In this document: piece after piece, positions 16,041 to 25,250 of the stretch
How the letters are laid out: every line of letters starts with the position of its first letter
Numbering within the stretch: the first letter of the stretch is position 1
DNA from: UBA4207 sp964352405
GTDB taxonomy: Bacteria; Bdellovibrionota; Bacteriovoracia; Bacteriovoracales; Bacteriovoracaceae
Reading direction: 5' to 3'
Assembly: GCA_964352405.1 (NCBI GenBank)
Contig: CAYGRY010000002.1
Span: 24,970-88,969 of the forward strand
DNA length: 64,000 nt
Notes under the pieces: model-generated
The model's database searches: none
What the model saw: only the letters and a program-made list of their open reading frames with translations
What the model was told of the DNA's origin: nothing
Program-made: the position numbers and the translations under genes

Positions 16041-17912
16041 ATGGTGAAGTTTAAAAGTGTAACTACCATTTTCGTTTTTTTATCACTCATCCTTTCTGGG
16101 TGTATGCCCGAAACTGCGCGTACAACTCGAAAAGCTAATGTGGGTGGAAGCTCAACCACTGGTGATGGTGGAAACCAAACAGGTCCAGGTGCTGGACCGG
16201 GTGATAGTACTCTAGATGACAGCTTGCTCGATACCATTACAAACTCGGGTAAAGTTGAGCTTCGCCACATCATCGATCCAGAATCAGGAAACTATAAAAC
16301 CAAAGTCACAATTCCAAAAAATTATAATGGATATTTATTTCTGTCTGGCTTAAACGTTACTTCATTATCAAACAGACTCATTAAAGTTCGCTTTAAATTT
16401 GGTCGTGAACTTGAACCAATTACGATTCCGGCCGTTGTGACTAGAGGAGAGGGGATTAATCCTTCTACAGATATTGAAGTTCTAGCTTTAAATCTTAGTA
16501 ATAGACCATTTGAAAACATTCGTTTGATCTATGATCTTTATGATTACAATAATTATTACGACACAACAGATGCGGCTGAAACGATAGAGCCGACTCAAGA
16601 CCCACTAAATGGTGGCTTATTTTGTCGTGGTTTAAAAATTGAGCACGATCCAACTTTTAACTTAACCGCTTCAAACACCGCATGCGATACAGCAGGAGAA
16701 ACTTGTTTGTATGCTTACGCCAAAGTTCTTGATGGTGGCTTAGTTAATAACAATACCAATATTCGTATTAATCCAAAAGAGCCACAACTTGATACTCTAG
16801 GTGGGGGATATAGCCTTCTCACCCAAGCTGAGAAGCTTAAAAGATGTCTTCCCGATAATGCAGATCCAGCTCAACTTTCATCAGTACTTGGTATTTCTCC
16901 AGCACTTGCCGGAGTTGTCTTTGGCAATACAATCGTAACTGATCATCAGTATCAAGGTCCTTATAGAGTTCTAGCACAGTCGACGTGGCAACTTTCTGGT
17001 GGAGCACTTTTTTCTACTGTTAATGCGGCCACAAAAGCGACGGGTATTTTCCAATCAGCTTTTACTGCTGGGGTAGCGGCGCAAGGGTATAATAGCTTTC
17101 TCTTTCCAAGAGCAACTCAGATGAGTCTTCAATCTGGTGTTGAACATTTCTCTTCAACCCTTCCTTTTGAGCCAAGAACTTTAGTTAATGGCGGCTTGGC
17201 TGCTTCAGGTGACTCAGACTGGATGGATGGTTGTAACAAACGTGTTTCAACATATGATTCTTTCGCTAATGAAACCATTGCTTCTTGTAACGTTGGTGCC
17301 ACGATCGAAATTTTGGCGACTGATAATAGCGGACAAGAGGTCGTTCTTAATACAACATCTAAAGTAAAACTTCAGTTAAGCCGTGCTAGTGCTAAAAACT
17401 TTGATGGTAGAGAAATGCTTTACTCTTCACTGAACTCTTGTACGAACTCAAGCGCCTGTGGTGGAGATGAGTGTTGCTTTAACAGTCGCTGTTGGTCCAA
17501 AGAAATTGTTTCTCAATGCTTGGAAGACGTAGACGTGATTGGAAATCTTGCAACAGGTCAGTCTTGTGCTTCAGACTATGAATGTTCATCATTTTGCTGT
17601 AACCAAAGTACTAACACATGTGCCGTTCACGTTAATACGACAGAGCAAACAGTTCTTTGTGGTAAATCTCCAGGACAGGCCTGTGTCGCTAAAGAGTTTT
17701 GCCGAAAAGAAAATATACCAACTTGTTTTAAAGTTAAGACGGGTATTACTCCAGAAGGTCAGCAGTTATGTGCCCTACGTTGTTATAACGTTCCAACCTT
17801 TGGCGATTGTGTCAATTTAAGATGTGTCGCACCAATTCCGCCAACTCCACCAGCATTTGATCCGGCAAATCCTAATTGCTCGGATGCAGTTGATCCACCT
17901 ACAGGCTTCTAA
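16041..17912 (+). CDS. Large Cys-rich surface lipoprotein, unknown function
   Basis: 623 residues. Lipoprotein signal with lipobox LSGC (Cys21), followed by MPETARTT and a Gly/Thr/Ser-rich linker to about residue 57, which would extend the protein from the membrane. The middle (60-460) is beta-rich and unrecognised. From residue 467 to 595 it is packed with cysteines in disulfide-knot spacings: SACGGDECCFNSRC, then CASDYECSSFCCNQSTNTC (about 508-527), then two further Cys clusters. Such C-x5-C-x3-CC-x-C modules resemble small extracellular knots. The start GCMP[ED] is shared with the 1209-residue lipoprotein at 19478-23107. Probably exposed on the cell surface; role unknown. Confidence 0.7.
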   Translation: MVKFKSVTTIFVFLSLILSGCMPETARTTRKANVGGSSTTGDGGNQTGPGAGPGDSTLDDSLLDTITNSGKVELRHIIDPESGNYKTKVTIPKNYNGYLFLSGLNVTSLSNRLIKVRFKFGRELEPITIPAVVTRGEGINPSTDIEVLALNLSNRPFENIRLIYDLYDYNNYYDTTDAAETIEPTQDPLNGGLFCRGLKIEHDPTFNLTASNTACDTAGETCLYAYAKVLDGGLVNNNTNIRINPKEPQLDTLGGGYSLLTQAEKLKRCLPDNADPAQLSSVLGISPALAGVVFGNTIVTDHQYQGPYRVLAQSTWQLSGGALFSTVNAATKATGIFQSAFTAGVAAQGYNSFLFPRATQMSLQSGVEHFSSTLPFEPRTLVNGGLAASGDSDWMDGCNKRVSTYDSFANETIASCNVGATIEILATDNSGQEVVLNTTSKVKLQLSRASAKNFDGREMLYSSLNSCTNSSACGGDECCFNSRCWSKEIVSQCLEDVDVIGNLATGQSCASDYECSSFCCNQSTNTCAVHVNTTEQTVLCGKSPGQACVAKEFCRKENIPTCFKVKTGITPEGQQLCALRCYNVPTFGDCVNLRCVAPIPPTPPAFDPANPNCSDAVDPPTGF

Positions 17913-17975
17913 GTATAAGAAATGACATAGACTAGGGGTTTCTTTTAGTATTCTTTCGGGTACAATTGCGCTTGT

Positions 17976-18284
17976 ATGTTTAAGCCACTTCTAGCGCTAT
18001 TATGCCTATTACCATTCCTAAGCCATAGCGCTTCTAAGCCGCTTTTTAGCCCATCTGAGCTTCAAAACCTTGAAAGGCTCAAGCTAGATAGTCGTGTCTT
18101 CTTAGATCAAATTCTAGAATTAAAAAACCAAGACAAAGATTATTTCAAGCATGTGCTAGTCAACACTTCACGGGAAGACTTGGCCGCTTTAAAACTCTAT
18201 CTACCAAAAGTTTTGGATTCGATGCAGAGGAGTGAAGAAGCCGCTTGGATGAAAAAGACTTTGGATAAATTAAGTAAAGAGTAA
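17976..18284 (+). CDS. Small secreted hypothetical protein
   Basis: 102 residues. Signal peptide at residues 1-19 (MFKPLLALLCLLPFLSHSA, cleavage before SKPL). The mature 80 residues are helical and Lys/Leu-rich with no cysteine. It is 15 bases before the methylmalonyl-CoA epimerase gene and on the same strand, so probably cotranscribed, though no functional link is evident. No family recognised. Confidence 0.55.
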   Translation: MFKPLLALLCLLPFLSHSASKPLFSPSELQNLERLKLDSRVFLDQILELKNQDKDYFKHVLVNTSREDLAALKLYLPKVLDSMQRSEEAAWMKKTLDKLSKE

Positions 18285-18299
18285 GTTAGGAATTTAAAA

Positions 18300-18731
18300 G
18301 TGAATGATGAATTAAAAAAATATCTTAATGACTGTCACCTCGATCATATTGCTATTGCGGTTGAAAACTTAGAAGCGTCCGTCAAGGTCTACGAAGCCTT
18401 AGGTTTGAAGTTTGAAGCTTCAAGAGAAATAGTTAAAGATCAAGCTGTCACAACAGCCTTTGCCGCGGTTGATGAAAAAGCGCATATTGAACTACTTGAG
18501 CCTTACGGCGAAGATGGGCCAATCCACCAAAGCCTTAAAAAAAGAGGACCTGGTCTTCATCACTTATGTTTTCGAGTCAAAGATGTTGAGCAAAAAGCAA
18601 ATCAACTAAGAAATGCTGGATTTGTCCTTCTTTATGAGAAATCAAAAATGGGAGCAGGTGGTTGTCTGGTTAATTTTATTCACCCCAAATCAACTGGCGG
18701 TGTATTGGTCGAGATTTCTCAGAAGGTTTAA
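18300..18731 (+). CDS. mce: Methylmalonyl-CoA epimerase (VOC/glyoxalase superfamily)
   Basis: Interconverts (2R)- and (2S)-methylmalonyl-CoA in propionate and odd-chain fatty acid or branched amino acid breakdown; cytoplasmic. The two beta-alpha-beta repeats of the VOC fold are seen, with metal ligands His16 (LDHIAIAV), His88 (LHHLCFRV) and Glu138 (GVLVEI). HPKSTGGVLVE is typical of the epimerase. 143 residues is normal. The start is GTG at 18300; the ATG just inside is out of frame. Methylmalonyl-CoA mutase is not in the window. Confidence 0.88.
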   Translation: MNDELKKYLNDCHLDHIAIAVENLEASVKVYEALGLKFEASREIVKDQAVTTAFAAVDEKAHIELLEPYGEDGPIHQSLKKRGPGLHHLCFRVKDVEQKANQLRNAGFVLLYEKSKMGAGGCLVNFIHPKSTGGVLVEISQKV

Positions 18732-18734
18732 ATT

Positions 18735-19475
18735 ATGAATCAAATGCAAGTGCAGATGCCTCCTCTTTCTAAAACAAACAAATATCTCATGATTGTGACT
18801 GGAGCTCTTTTTTTATTGGAAAGCATTTTAGTGAAAACGACAGGTGTTAGTCTTGCAACTTATTTTGGTTTGTCTGCAGCTGGTGTGGAACAAGGATTAA
18901 TTTTTCAACTTTTGACTTATCCACTAATCGAAAGACAATTGTTAGCAGTTATCTTTAACGGTCTTCTCTTGTGGTTTCTTGGTAGTGAATTAGAGTCGAT
19001 GTGGGGGACAAAACGTTATATTCAGTTTCTGCTGGCAAGTGCTATCACAGCTGCGTTGATATATCTCATGATTGGTTTTTTATTTCTTTCAGAAACAAGC
19101 GTTTACTCATTTCCTTTAATGGGGTTACAGGGATTAGCGGCTGCCCTATGCGTCGCCTACGGTATTCTTTATCCTGATCGCATTTTTACGTTTATGTTGA
19201 TTTTTCCAATGAAGGCCAAATGGTTTTGTGCTCTTTTGGTTGCCATGGAATTATACACTGGCTTCTTTTCTCCCATGGGAGCACTTGCTTGGGGTCACTT
19301 AGCAGCTATCGTCGGTGGCTTTGGCATGCTCTTGCAGTTCACTAAGAGTAAAAAACAAAAGAGATCTAGTGGGAATTTTGCCTTTAAAATGGAAAAGAAA
19401 AAAGGCAAAGCACATTTAAGTCTTGTTGAAGAAGAAGAGGACGATTCAAAGCGTCCTCCTAAGTACTGGCAATAG
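18735..19475 (+). CDS. Rhomboid-like membrane protein lacking the catalytic Ser
   Basis: 246 residues with about six hydrophobic segments and a charged cytoplasmic tail (residues 200-246, Lys-rich then EEEEDD). The rhomboid layout is recognisable: FNGLLLWFLGSELESMWGTKRY (in parts, NGLLLWFLGSELE and WGTKRY), then FPLMGLQGLAAAL where active rhomboids have GxSG, then AWGHLAAIVGGFG with the conserved His. The catalytic Ser position is Gln (GLQG), so it should not be a protease. Pseudo-rhomboids usually bind clients or act in trafficking. It begins 3 bases after mce. The fold call is moderately sure. Confidence 0.6.
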   Translation: MNQMQVQMPPLSKTNKYLMIVTGALFLLESILVKTTGVSLATYFGLSAAGVEQGLIFQLLTYPLIERQLLAVIFNGLLLWFLGSELESMWGTKRYIQFLLASAITAALIYLMIGFLFLSETSVYSFPLMGLQGLAAALCVAYGILYPDRIFTFMLIFPMKAKWFCALLVAMELYTGFFSPMGALAWGHLAAIVGGFGMLLQFTKSKKQKRSSGNFAFKMEKKKGKAHLSLVEEEEDDSKRPPKYWQ

Positions 19476-19477
19476 TC

Positions 19478-22400
19478 TTAAAGAGAGTCGTTAGGGAATC
19501 TGTAGTCAAACAGTCTTAACTTACCGGTTCCTGTGCTATTTTCCTGTGTAGGAGTTGTTGAAACACCACAGCTATTTAGGGATGGGTAGAATCCTAACGT
19601 ACCGTAAGACGCGTTAGAGAAGCTTGAGAATAAATTTCGATCGTCATCCCAGTCTGTTCTATTATTATAGAAGTTTCCAAAGAGATCCGTCGCTTCACCG
19701 GCATCAGATAGTATTGGGCGAACATGAGCCTGTGCTGTTTGCGCTAGTACTGAATCGAGATAGAAATCTAAATTATTAGCATCAGTAACAGTATCGATAG
19801 TGTTAACTTCGGTTCCAACTTGAATCATTCTTTTTCCAATAACTTCAGTTAAAAACGCTGTACCAGTTGCCGCAGTCGATCCTGCAGTTGTTGTTATGTT
19901 TGTCGTTAATGGGATGGTCAATTGGTCAATGCGACTAGTAACTGTAAAGTCTCTATCCCATTCACGAACCATCATTCTAATACGTCCAATGGTATCAAAG
20001 GCTGCATCAAGGCAGCTGAATTCATAATACGGTTCAGAGCCAGCAATAAATGGATCTGAGTTAGGCGATAACGTTATAGTTGCTCCTGCAGTTACGGCAG
20101 CTAAAACAGGGTTTGTAAGCGTAAGAGCCGTATCACTTGCAATTGAGTCGACAACATAACTTTCACCATTGGCAATAAATGCATCGCCAGGAACTAACTC
20201 TTGTGTAAATAGAGTTCCAGTTCCTGTTACATTTTTTGAGTAATCTGTCGCAACTTCAATCGTTCCTGTTAATGCTCTAGCCGTTGTTACTTGTGAGTAG
20301 GCTCTCCAACTTTCATTATTGTAATTATAGTTGTCAGTCGTAGAGCAAGTATTACTAGCTGTGTAGTTTGCAACACTTCTGTTAGTCGTAAAACCTTGGT
20401 TTAAAGGTGACTCGACAGAGTAATCGACTGCTAAGCCTTCACTACTTGGATAGATGGTCGAGCGAATACCGTTACTAAGCTCGGCTGTTGTGTATTCTTC
20501 TGTTTGAGGTCCACCGTAACAAGCAAACTTTTTACCGCCACAACTTCTGTCATTTTCAGTTATAGTTACCGCATTACAAAACCCATCTGGAGGATCTGAA
20601 ATATCGCTATAAGCAATGGTAACTTCAGTATAAGTACCGTCATCACAGTTAGGACCGCTAGTAAAGCCTTCGTCAGATGAGTAATCACCCTGACATCTAA
20701 AATCTGCACCATCAGAGTTAGTTAAGGTTGTTGCGGTTCTATTACCTCCACTACAATCTCCAGTAACAATGACTTTAGCATTATTTGGTGTTGTCTTCTT
20801 ATACTGCCATTGCCAGAAACCATATGGTTTAATTTGAGTAAATTTACATAAACCTTTTGAAGTAAATGTTTGTGCTTTCAAGCCAAGTTGAAAGATGTCA
20901 AGCTCGCCGCCTTCAAGCATACAAGTGATATCTTTAGCGGCTTGATTCGTGCCATTAATTTGCTCTTGAGTCATCATACATTCAGCAATCTCATTACCTT
21001 TACCAACTCTATGAAGCGCATAGCTTGTCGCATTTTCTGTTGTATTAGCTAAGCCAAAGACATCATAAACCTTTATGTTAAAACTGAATGACGTTGATTG
21101 AGGAACACCTGCAACGGTGTTTGAAGCTGTTAAGGTATATGATTTTTTAACAGAAGATTGAGTTGGCGTACCTGAAATAACACCTGTTGAAGCGTTTAAT
21201 GTCACTCCTACAGGTAGATCAGGAGAAATAGTAAAGGCAATATCATTACCAGCTAATAGAGTAGTATTTAATCTGACAGCTTTACCTGTTGTCATATAAA
21301 AAGTGTTATCAGCTTTATAGCTAGCCGTTGTTGTTTCGGCTGCTGAAAAAGGGTTGGCATTATCAGGACCAACATCGTAGTGGAAGCCTTCACGGTTAAC
21401 ATTGATGGTTATAGAGCTGGCAGAAGAATTCACATCGTGAACCCAGCCAGAGGCATACGCTGTACCACTTTCATAAGTAATATCGATCCCTTTAGTAAAA
21501 GCAGCAACCGAAGCAAGTGATAACTCTAAGTGATTTGATCTAACTCTTGAAATCGTTGTTTCTGCTGCAACAAAAGTTTGAGTGTTGTCGATTTCAACTG
21601 GAGTTGCTTGATGAGCAGTAAAACCTGGGAATGTTTGACGTACGAAAATTTTATCGTTGTTAACAGCATCAGTGAAAACGTGTGAAACAATACCAGCACC
21701 ATTACTGTTTGAAGAAATATAACCGTCTTTTGCAAACCCTGAGGCAGCACCGACTGGTACTTCAAGTACAAATGTAACGTGCTTTAGATCAAGAACACTT
21801 GTCTTCTCACCACCAAAAATATTTGCATTATCAAGCGATTCATCTTTTTCAAACGAACCTGTAATCATTTTTACATAGAGATATTCAGAATCAACAACAT
21901 CAATAACGGTAGCTAGGTCGCCAGCAGGTGATGACACTTTTTTACCGTAAGCGAAATCTGATGTGTTTAGAACTTTTAAGATAACGTTTTGGGTAACACT
22001 TAATGACTGAGGACTCGCAATAAGGGGACCCATCGTAAAAGTCGCTGAGTTTGATCCCACTGGGTTTTCTGCACTCACAGTAACTTGCGTTGATTGTGAT
22101 GTATTATAACTACCGATGATAAAGCCACTTGAAGAGGCGAAAGCAGTAAAGCCAGAAGGTAATGAGCCAGAACTCAGTGAGTAGTCGATTGCTTCGCCTG
22201 CTGTAATAGTTGGGCGAAGATCAATACTGTCACCATTATCAAGAACGAAGTTAATTCTATCAACAGTCATCGCTGTTGCTGAATAAGTTGTTAAATCATC
22301 AAGAGTTTCAGTTGGTGCAAAAGTTCCTCTGATCATATCAACAACGATACTATCTGAAAGAAGTTGCTTAACGACGCCCAAAGATGACCCTTGAGAAGCT

Positions 22401-23107
22401 GGTGTCGAAACATACTCGCCGACACTAAAGCTTGAGATACTGGCCGAATTTACAGGGAAAATTTGAATCGAATTTTTAAAATCAAGTTCAGCAATGGTAA
22501 ATGCACTTCCAGTAGATTCAGTAACAGCTTCTCCAAGAACAAAATACCCAGAGCTTACTTCAATTTCAGCAACATTACCTGATAACTGTTTAATCGTACC
22601 TGCACCAGACGCGGTGGTGAAAGTTCCACCAACACTTAGTCCGCCAGTTGCCGACATTGTTACAATTGCACGTGGAGTTAGGTTGTACTTTAATCCAGCA
22701 GGCTGATTATAGGCCGAGATATTAATTGTCTTATTAGTCGATCCAGCAGTATTAGTCGCAGTAATAACGTAATTTGCTGGAGCTATATAAACAGTTGGAG
22801 TACCTGATATTCTTCCAGTTTCTCCATCCATTAATAGACCAGATGGAACGGCAGGACTAATTGTGTATGTATTTACAACACCAGTTACAGTCGGAGATTG
22901 AGCAACAATTGGATTACTTACAGTAAATTTATACGGCGAACCAGTATAAGATAAGTTCGATGGAGCTGTATCTTGTGTTGTTGATCCACCAGTTACAGTC
23001 TTTTGAGGTTTTTGCTCCTGCTTGAACTTGGTTAAGCTATCAGGCATACATCCTTGGAGTAGGATGATTGCAAAAAGAGTAAATGTCTTAAAACCAATAG
23101 ACTTCAT
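19478..23107 (-). CDS. 1209-residue repeat-containing lipoprotein with Ig-like (He_PIG) domains
   Basis: Lipobox LLQGC (Cys20) followed by MPDSLTK and a Gln/Lys/Thr linker. Putative Ig-like domains of He_PIG type occur at about 51-131 and 600-682 (YTISPAVPSGLLMDGETG...SGTPT; FTISPDLPVGVTLNASTG...SGTPT, shown in part), with a weaker one near 290-360. Between them are about five related 45-60 residue modules (near 155-200, 225-275, 384-430, 450-515, 535-595) with the core G-x-F-x-x-x-E. The C-terminal third has many cysteines and two GTGT-x-F modules (945-1013, 1068-1129). Probably a surface or adhesion protein; no catalytic motif. It is alone on its strand and ends 3 bases from the convergent rhomboid-like gene. 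Confidence 0.72.
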   Translation of the reverse strand: MKSIGFKTFTLFAIILLQGCMPDSLTKFKQEQKPQKTVTGGSTTQDTAPSNLSYTGSPYKFTVSNPIVAQSPTVTGVVNTYTISPAVPSGLLMDGETGRISGTPTVYIAPANYVITATNTAGSTNKTINISAYNQPAGLKYNLTPRAIVTMSATGGLSVGGTFTTASGAGTIKQLSGNVAEIEVSSGYFVLGEAVTESTGSAFTIAELDFKNSIQIFPVNSASISSFSVGEYVSTPASQGSSLGVVKQLLSDSIVVDMIRGTFAPTETLDDLTTYSATAMTVDRINFVLDNGDSIDLRPTITAGEAIDYSLSSGSLPSGFTAFASSSGFIIGSYNTSQSTQVTVSAENPVGSNSATFTMGPLIASPQSLSVTQNVILKVLNTSDFAYGKKVSSPAGDLATVIDVVDSEYLYVKMITGSFEKDESLDNANIFGGEKTSVLDLKHVTFVLEVPVGAASGFAKDGYISSNSNGAGIVSHVFTDAVNNDKIFVRQTFPGFTAHQATPVEIDNTQTFVAAETTISRVRSNHLELSLASVAAFTKGIDITYESGTAYASGWVHDVNSSASSITINVNREGFHYDVGPDNANPFSAAETTTASYKADNTFYMTTGKAVRLNTTLLAGNDIAFTISPDLPVGVTLNASTGVISGTPTQSSVKKSYTLTASNTVAGVPQSTSFSFNIKVYDVFGLANTTENATSYALHRVGKGNEIAECMMTQEQINGTNQAAKDITCMLEGGELDIFQLGLKAQTFTSKGLCKFTQIKPYGFWQWQYKKTTPNNAKVIVTGDCSGGNRTATTLTNSDGADFRCQGDYSSDEGFTSGPNCDDGTYTEVTIAYSDISDPPDGFCNAVTITENDRSCGGKKFACYGGPQTEEYTTAELSNGIRSTIYPSSEGLAVDYSVESPLNQGFTTNRSVANYTASNTCSTTDNYNYNNESWRAYSQVTTARALTGTIEVATDYSKNVTGTGTLFTQELVPGDAFIANGESYVVDSIASDTALTLTNPVLAAVTAGATITLSPNSDPFIAGSEPYYEFSCLDAAFDTIGRIRMMVREWDRDFTVTSRIDQLTIPLTTNITTTAGSTAATGTAFLTEVIGKRMIQVGTEVNTIDTVTDANNLDFYLDSVLAQTAQAHVRPILSDAGEATDLFGNFYNNRTDWDDDRNLFSSFSNASYGTLGFYPSLNSCGVSTTPTQENSTGTGKLRLFDYRFPNDSL

Positions 23108-23332
23108 ACCGTTATTATCGACCCAATGTGATTAAATATTGAGGAACTTTTGGGTGGCGAGTAATTTCGGCAGTTTAGAGAAAATCTTTCCGGTCTGTAT
23201 TACTCGGTTTTGCCAATAAAAACTGTGGTGCAAATGATTTAACATATTAAAAACACGTTATAGCCTTGCCAGTTCCCTCTAATTTCGCTAATTTCATGCG
23301 CTTAGGGCCGTAAACGTAGCAAGAGGTAGTTC

Positions 23333-23491
23333 ATGAAACTAAGTGACGCATTAGAAGAAAAGCAATTAGACGTTCGTCTACGTGACAAACTTGTTGAGCA
23401 AGGAAAACTTACTCCTAAGCAAGTTGAAGAATATATCAATAAGGTTGAAGACTGTTCAAAAACTGCGACTTATACAGACGAACAAAAGTAA
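23333..23491 (+). CDS. Small hypothetical protein (52 residues)
   Basis: A short gene supported by a strong AAGAGG site 6 bases before ATG 23333 and a terminator just after the stop. The product is highly charged and helical. Residues 17-40 (RDKLVEQGKLTPKQVEEY and on) resemble the short L-x-x-x-L-V-x-x-G-x-L-T-x-x-Q-V module found at the N-terminus of type II secretion/pilus ATPases and related proteins. No signal peptide; one Cys (CSKTAT). It is alone on its strand. Function unknown. Confidence 0.65.
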   Translation: MKLSDALEEKQLDVRLRDKLVEQGKLTPKQVEEYINKVEDCSKTATYTDEQK

Positions 23492-23520
23492 TTTGATTTT
23501 ATATTAAATGAAGATAAATC

Positions 23521-23547
23521 AGCCTCGCTTATAGCGGGGCTTTTTTA
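23521..23547 (+). terminator. Rho-independent terminator after the 52-residue gene
   Basis: Stem AGCCTCGC / GCGGGGCT (one T-G pair) around loop TTATA, followed by TTTTTTATT. It lies 30 bases after the stop at 23491 and touches the stop codon of the convergent fliL-like gene. Confidence 0.8.
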
Positions 23548-24015
23548 TTGAATAACAAAGTCTGTAAACTGAACACTTTTAATCAGCGGCTTTGGATAAA
23601 GCGCATTGATCTGTTTTTTCATACGACTTTCTAAGAGAATCTTTCCAGAAATTGTTCCAAGCTCTTCAGGTTCCATCGCAGAAGCTATTTCAATAACGAT
23701 GTCTTGAATATGAGCCTTATTTTTGTCGAAAGATTCAGTCGCTTCAGAACTAAATGGCACAAGGTAGGCTTGGATATCTAAAAATCTCAAACGACTTGAA
23801 CGCGTAGGAAGATTAATAATGAGCTTGTCGAGTTTATATGAGTTGGGAAAAAGCTTGGTTTTAGCTTCCTCAAACATTTTTAGCCTTTCTTCTTCAGGGT
23901 TAGGTAGAGGCTTCTCGTAAAGATATTGAGTATAGAAAAATACACCAGCTGTGACCAAAGTGGCTAAAAGCATCATGCCGATCAGAATTGTGTCTATGAG
24001 TTTTTTACCAGTCAA
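23545..24015 (-). CDS. fliL: FliL-like flagellar basal-body protein
   Basis: 156 residues with one N-terminal membrane span (about 10-29) and a periplasmic domain. FliL surrounds the stator units of the flagellar motor and helps their torque. The family pattern is visible: LDKLIINLPTRSSRLRFLDIQAYLVPF, split here as IINLPTRSSRLRFLD and IQAYLV, then IQDIVIEIAS, MKKQINALYP and the C-terminal end VQFTDFVIQ, which is typical of FliL. No other basal-body gene is adjacent, so it is an orphan copy or a paralogue. Confidence 0.8.
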   Translation of the reverse strand: MTGKKLIDTILIGMMLLATLVTAGVFFYTQYLYEKPLPNPEEERLKMFEEAKTKLFPNSYKLDKLIINLPTRSSRLRFLDIQAYLVPFSSEATESFDKNKAHIQDIVIEIASAMEPEELGTISGKILLESRMKKQINALYPKPLIKSVQFTDFVIQ

Positions 24016-24079
24016 AAAATCGCTCTCCCATTCATTTCGCTATTATTTTAGCATGAACGAGTGAGAGAGCGAGTCTTTT

Positions 24080-25186
24080 TTAAAAACCGAGTGGTGTGTA
24101 CGGAAGTTCTAGATCATTAGCAACTTGTTCATAAACAAGTTTGCCTTTGAAGATATTAATCCCGAGCTTAAGGGCTGGGTCACGTCTTGCAGCTTCTTCT
24201 GTACCTAAGTTCGCTAGAGCTCTAGCGTAATCTAAAGTTACGTTTGTTAAAGCGTAGGTTGAAGTTCTAGCTACTGCTCCTGGCATATTGGCCACACAGT
24301 AATGAACAACACCGTCGACTTCAAAAGTCGGGTTTTCGTGAGTTGTAGGCTTACAAGTTTCGATACATCCGCCTTGATCGACGGCGATGTCCACAACGAC
24401 GGAACCTTTTTCCATTTTAGAGATCATCTCTCTAGTCACTAGTTTTGGTGCTTTTGCTCCGGCAATAAGAACGGCGCCAATAACGAGGTCAGAGCGAATG
24501 ACAGCTTCTTCAATATTTTGCAGGTTTGAATAAAGAGTAGTGATACGGTTATCAAAAAGATCATCAAGCTCGGCCAAGCGGCGAGTCGAGCGATCAATAG
24601 CTGTTACGTCAGCGCCCATACCCATCGCCATCTTAATGGCGTTAGTTCCAGCGATACCACAACCAATCACTGTTACGCGTGCACGACGAGTGCCTGGAAC
24701 GCCACCAAGAAGAACACCTTTACCACCGTGATCAATCTGCAGGTAACTTGCACCAACTTGTGTCGACATTCTGCCAGCAACTTCTGACATAGGAACGAGT
24801 AGTGGAAGAGAACCATTGGGTAATTGGATTGTTTCATAAGCAACGCATGTCGCGCCGCTTTTCATTAGTCCAGTTGTAAGCTCTGTATCAGCAGCTAAAT
24901 GTAAATAAGTGTACATGAGGTGGTGCGGACGCATTAAAGCAATTTCTCTTGGCTGAGGCTCTTTAACTTTGATAATCATTTGCGCCGTTTCAAAAACAGC
25001 TTCTAATGAAGGGAGGATTTTTGCACCAGCTTGTATGTAATCATCGTCACTAATACCAATGCCAGCACCGGCATTTGTTTCAACGAATAATTCATGGCCA
25101 TCATGAACAAGTTGACGAACTCCGCCAGGAACAAGTCCTACACGGCTTTCTTTAATTTTAATTTCTTTTGGCACTCCAATTTTCAT
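24080..25186 (-). CDS. ald: Alanine dehydrogenase
   Basis: NAD-dependent oxidative deamination of L-Ala to pyruvate and ammonia; cytoplasmic hexamer. 368 residues, normal. The start MKIGVPKEIKIKESRVGLVP, the RPHHLMYTYLHLA block with the catalytic His, the NAD loop VIGCGIAGTNA and VDIAVDQGGCIET are all Ald-specific. A GAGGAGC site precedes the ATG. A sigma-70-type promoter with TTCACA, 18 bases and TATAGT lies upstream. The gene would let the cell use alanine as carbon and nitrogen source, which suits a protein-consuming lifestyle (inference). Confidence 0.96.
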   Translation of the reverse strand: MKIGVPKEIKIKESRVGLVPGGVRQLVHDGHELFVETNAGAGIGISDDDYIQAGAKILPSLEAVFETAQMIIKVKEPQPREIALMRPHHLMYTYLHLAADTELTTGLMKSGATCVAYETIQLPNGSLPLLVPMSEVAGRMSTQVGASYLQIDHGGKGVLLGGVPGTRRARVTVIGCGIAGTNAIKMAMGMGADVTAIDRSTRRLAELDDLFDNRITTLYSNLQNIEEAVIRSDLVIGAVLIAGAKAPKLVTREMISKMEKGSVVVDIAVDQGGCIETCKPTTHENPTFEVDGVVHYCVANMPGAVARTSTYALTNVTLDYARALANLGTEEAARRDPALKLGINIFKGKLVYEQVANDLELPYTPLGF

Positions 25187-25220
25187 GGTCGCTCCTCATT
25201 TCATTGATATTTATGGGGCG

Positions 25221-25250
25221 ACTATAATCATTTTGTTAACATCCTGTGAA
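25221..25250 (-). promoter_or_regulatory. Sigma-70-type promoter of ald
   Basis: On the minus strand TTCACA (25250-25245), an 18-base spacer and TATAGT (25226-25221), each with five of six consensus bases, about 35 bases before the ald start. Confidence 0.45.
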
